Shown here: one piece after another, positions 61,121 through 64,000 of the stretch
Layout of the letters: each line of letters opens with the position of its first letter
Position numbering within the stretch: the first letter of the stretch is position 1
Assembly: GCA_023525715.1 (NCBI GenBank)
Contig: CM042010.1
Coordinates: forward strand, 64,397,966 to 64,461,965
Length of the DNA stretch: 64,000 nt
Direction: 5' to 3'
DNA from: Cichorium intybus
Taxonomy: Eukaryota; Streptophyta; Magnoliopsida; Asterales; Asteraceae
Notes under the pieces: model-generated
Told to the model about the DNA's origin: nothing
Database searches by the model: none
What the model saw: the letters and a program-made list of their open reading frames with translations, nothing else
Translations under genes and position numbers: made by a program

Positions 61121-62176
61121 AATAAATGATAAAAACATATCGGTATACATGTTATCAACACCAAAAAAGAGGTATTATAGACATCTTAACCAATAATCAG
61201 TTTTTTTCTTGACCAACAATTGAATATTATGGCATCCTAAATATTATAGTACGCTACATAAATATTGCATGCACATTTAGGCAGAAATACAATATTTATT
61301 ATATAATGCTTGAAATTCACCACTTGAGTCATTATCCGGTTAGCTTTTGAGCTTCTTGAAAAATAACTCAAACAATTACTTAATTAGGTGTTTAACCAAG
61401 TTCAGTATCAAACTTAAGCAACATATTTATGGACCAATCACTTAAGCCCAATATCAAAGTTATGTTACTAACCACATTATACAATAGCATATTTCAGATA
61501 AATAAAATAGATAAAAATCAAAAATTAAGTCTCACGGAATTTGCCAAAACACATCATCATTGTTAAGATGATATGTGATGATTAGACAAAAAACTGACAA
61601 AGCCAAAATTAACCTTCTTAGTTTATCAAAGATTGTGGAATAATTTTTTCTTTGTAACAATTATCATCATAATTTGCACAATCAAATTTTAATCACATGG
61701 TGTTGTTTATTATGTGTATAAAATATGAACAAAAAATTAAACCATGTTTGATATTTGTGTACATTATCTGAAGAAGGTCACACATAACATGAAATCAACA
61801 TGTAAAAGATTCGATTGTTCTGGTTCTGTTCTTTCCAACAACCATGAAAATTTAAGACATAACAAAAACCCCGCTCATTTTTAAATTATGTTTGTCATTT
61901 GTCGGTTATAAAAGGAAGTCGATATAAAATACATGAAGCTAATTGGGCCATTTCTGGACTAGGAGGGATTCACTCATAAAAGGCGGACATGATATGTTAT
62001 ATGTTCTCGACTTTTTTCTAGGAGGGGAAACAATGGAAGGTAAGGAAATCATGAAGAAATTATGTTATAGAGTTTTTTTAAGAAATAGAAAAGAAAGTAA
62101 AATGGGCATAAAAGTTATCATCTCATACTTGGAAGTGAATGGATATGTATAAAAATTATATATTTACCCCTCCAAT
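61121..62176. other. AT-rich stretch, nothing recognisable
   Basis: No RNA gene, coding exon or repeat boundary could be supported. Open frames here are short and lack family signatures. Confidence 0.6.
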
Positions 62177-62515
62177 TGTTAGGATCGACACACTTAGCAT
62201 ACGAACACGAAACTCACACACTCAGCTCACAAATTAAGAACACAATAATTTAACGTGGTTCGGTCCAAATATAACTGTCCACACACGGGTAACTAGGAGT
62301 TTTATTGCTTCTATGTTTTTGTTGAATGGTTGTACATTTTACAAATTACAGATGATCGCTTAAATAGAGATTGAAAAGAGAATTGTCAAAGAATGAAATC
62401 TCCAAAGAAATTTCTTCAGCCACTTCTTTTGACAGACGTAAAACATTGTCAAGTTTTCATACGCGTTTTTCTGCCGCTACTTTGACAAACCACAAGAGTG
62501 GCTTCACACTCAACA
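62177..62515 (-). repeat. K-type LTR (339 bp), probable 3' LTR of a minus-strand copia element
   Basis: Similar to LTR K at both ends: TGTTAGGATCGACACAC and CCACAAGAGTGGCTTC then CACTCAACA. The right flank ATCTCCCACTTG (62516-62527) is the reverse of a polypurine tract, so this is the 3' LTR of an element that extends to the right. Confidence 0.8.
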
Positions 62516-63055
62516 ATCTCCCACTTGAAGCCACGAAACAATCTTCACCAGTACTTCAACTGTGTATCTGTATTTCGGTAAAAAAATTTTGATCTTAGCT
62601 CATTCCTAGTCTCATCAAAAAATTGAACATCTAATCAGATCCAACCCCACAACCATCTTCCCGTGTCTTCTCGTTATCAGGGCTCCGTCGCTCCTCCCCA
62701 AACCAAGGATTTTTTCCAAGCTCCAGGATACCAGTATCAACTTGGTAAGTGTCTTATTGCCACCGTTAGGGTATTCGGTAATCCTGACCATGTGGCTCTT
62801 TTTTTTAATTCAGACTCGTAGAACTTGACTTGATTCATGATCATCCCTGAATCAATCCCCGTGTCAGGCTTCAACTTATGTATGTTAAGGATTTTTTGGT
62901 CCATCATTTTTTTAGAAGATTGTCCATCCATGAAAATCTAAATCTTCCTTTATTGTATCAAGTTCTTCCTTAAACGGGGGTGTTTAAGAGTGCTTCTGAA
63001 GTTGGCTTATTGACTTTTCAAAAAGCCAATAAGTCAAAAAAAAAGTTTGGCAAAG
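62516..63055 (-). other. Interior next to the K-type LTR, no readable domain
   Basis: After the polypurine tract the minus strand should hold the 3' part of a copia element. I could not recognise RNase H. A 64-codon minus-strand frame (62737-62931) has no family match. Confidence 0.5.
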
Positions 63056-63438
63056 GGTTAACGTTATAAAATCACAACAAATAATATACAATTTGTTGTT
63101 TAGGTCACTTATCTTTTAATTGTATTCAATATGTCATTAAACGGTTCTATTAGTTCACATTACACCAACATTACAATCGATCATTTCTGTCATATTAGAT
63201 GTCGTAGTGAGCATAAAATCAACATGAAGTAAACCTAAATGAATTTTTCTATCATATTTAATGTCATACTGGGTGACATGTACGATTCAGTACCAGTTTT
63301 TCAAGTTGAAATCTACCACAATAGTGTAATAAGAACCTAATAAAAAATTTAGTGGCCTATTGAATACAATTAAAGACAAATCACCTAAAAAACAAACTAT
63401 CAATTATTGGTTGTCATTTTAAGACATTAACCCGTTTA
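63056..63438. mobile_element. Foldback MITE-like element (about 383 bp)
   Basis: GGGTTAACGTTATAAAATCAC at the left end corresponds in reverse to GGGTTAATGTCTTAAAATGAC at the right end. The inverted similarity runs inward through TTAATTGTATTCAATA. No coding capacity. Target duplications were not identified. Confidence 0.65.
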
Positions 63439-63459
63439 AGAAACTTATAAGTACTAGGG

Positions 63460-63620
63460 GTGACAACAATGGAACCAAAATATATTTTAGAAGTATAAAT
63501 ATATTTTTTAGAAATATAAATACATTGTTAGAAGTATAAATACATTTTTTATAAGTATATATACATATTTTTAAGTTTTTAGAAGTTAAAATACGTTTGA
63601 GAAGTATATATGTGTGTAGT
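63460..63620 (+). repeat. Imperfect tandem repeat of about 20 bp
   Basis: About six units like AGAAGTATAAATACATTTTT between 63480 and 63615, with drift in length. Confidence 0.7.
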
Positions 63621-64000
63621 TATACGTTAAAAAAATAATTGTAATATTTGAACAGTTTGAACAAGTTCGTTGGTTATATTCATATAATAAAAAAGGAAAT
63701 TATCCAAATGTGAACAAAACAATAACTCTTTACCCTTCTGAGTCATTACATAATGTCACATGTACACCACGTCAGCTGTAACATACACTAACCAGTAATA
63801 AAGATGTAACCTACACTAACCAGTAATAAAGATAATATGTGGATATTTCAAACAAATTCGTTAGTCATATGTCAAAAAAACTTACCCAAAAATAAACAAA
63901 GGCAAAAGATGATGCCCTTATTTTTGGAAACTATTTATACTTTAAGTTTCAACAAGAGTAAATTACAGTTTCAAACAAATTCGTTACTCATATGTCAAAA
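63621..64000. other. AT-rich end with short direct repeats
   Basis: CACTAACCAGTAATAAAGAT occurs at about 63787 and 63814. TTTCAAACAAATTCGTTA followed by CTCATATGTC recurs at about 63847 and 63970. No gene seen. Confidence 0.65.

Overview
The window looks like plant nuclear DNA from a eudicot, probably Asteraceae-like, though that family guess is weak. It is AT-rich, with TGGTATCAGAGC-type retrotransposon primer sites, nested LTR elements, plant MITEs, Cassandra-like repeats carrying 5S rRNA sequence, and one spliced nuclear gene remnant. No bacterial genes, CRISPR array or operon is present. I see no intact protein-coding gene. Nearly everything is transposable-element sequence in layers.

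Layout. (1) 1-8620: element J, a Ty3/gypsy-type element with long LTRs and no recognisable coding interior; its 5' LTR is cut by the window edge. J sits inside the 5' LTR of element A. (2) 8621-16242: element A, a Ty1/copia element with a nearly complete but broken gag-pol. A sits inside element B, whose 3' part and 3' LTR occupy 16243-18277. (3) 18278-22410: a repeat (R1) that occurs again at 53005-54298. It carries two Tourist-like MITEs, a large inverted repeat and a copia RNase H remnant. (4) 22416-35792: element C, a minus-strand copia relic with TTGTT target duplications. It is split by element D (25402-31067, plus strand, CATGT duplications), which has lost gag and protease. (5) 35798-38570: element G, a minus-strand copia relic split by solo LTR H. 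(6) 39675-40000: a short LTR (K). (7) 40001-49125: element L, a minus-strand copia integrase relic split by element I (40124-47945), a second long-LTR element without coding capacity. (8) 49140-49458: a palindromic Mutator-like MITE. (9) 49564-51975: the last six exons of a plant GLE1 (mRNA-export factor) gene, with two in-frame TAG codons and a foldback element in an intron. (10) 53005-59591: R1 copy 2, then element E (decayed copia pol plus 3' LTR) holding solo LTR F. (11) 59592-60311: Cassandra-like TRIM sequence in head-to-head and tandem arrangement. (12) 60320-64000: a decayed copia gag/protease fragment, a second K-type LTR, a foldback MITE and short tandem repeats.

How it fits together. 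Insertion order can be read from the nesting and from target-site duplications: B before A before J; G before C before D; L before I; E before F. By-eye LTR divergence is low (about 0.4% for J, about 1% for A, C, D and I), so the upper layers are recent. The most notable non-coding signals are a hairpin-forming motif found seven times in the copia elements A, B and C, a leader block of about 125 bp shared by A, C and D, and paired 13-bp palindromes with symmetric spacing in the LTRs of both J and I.
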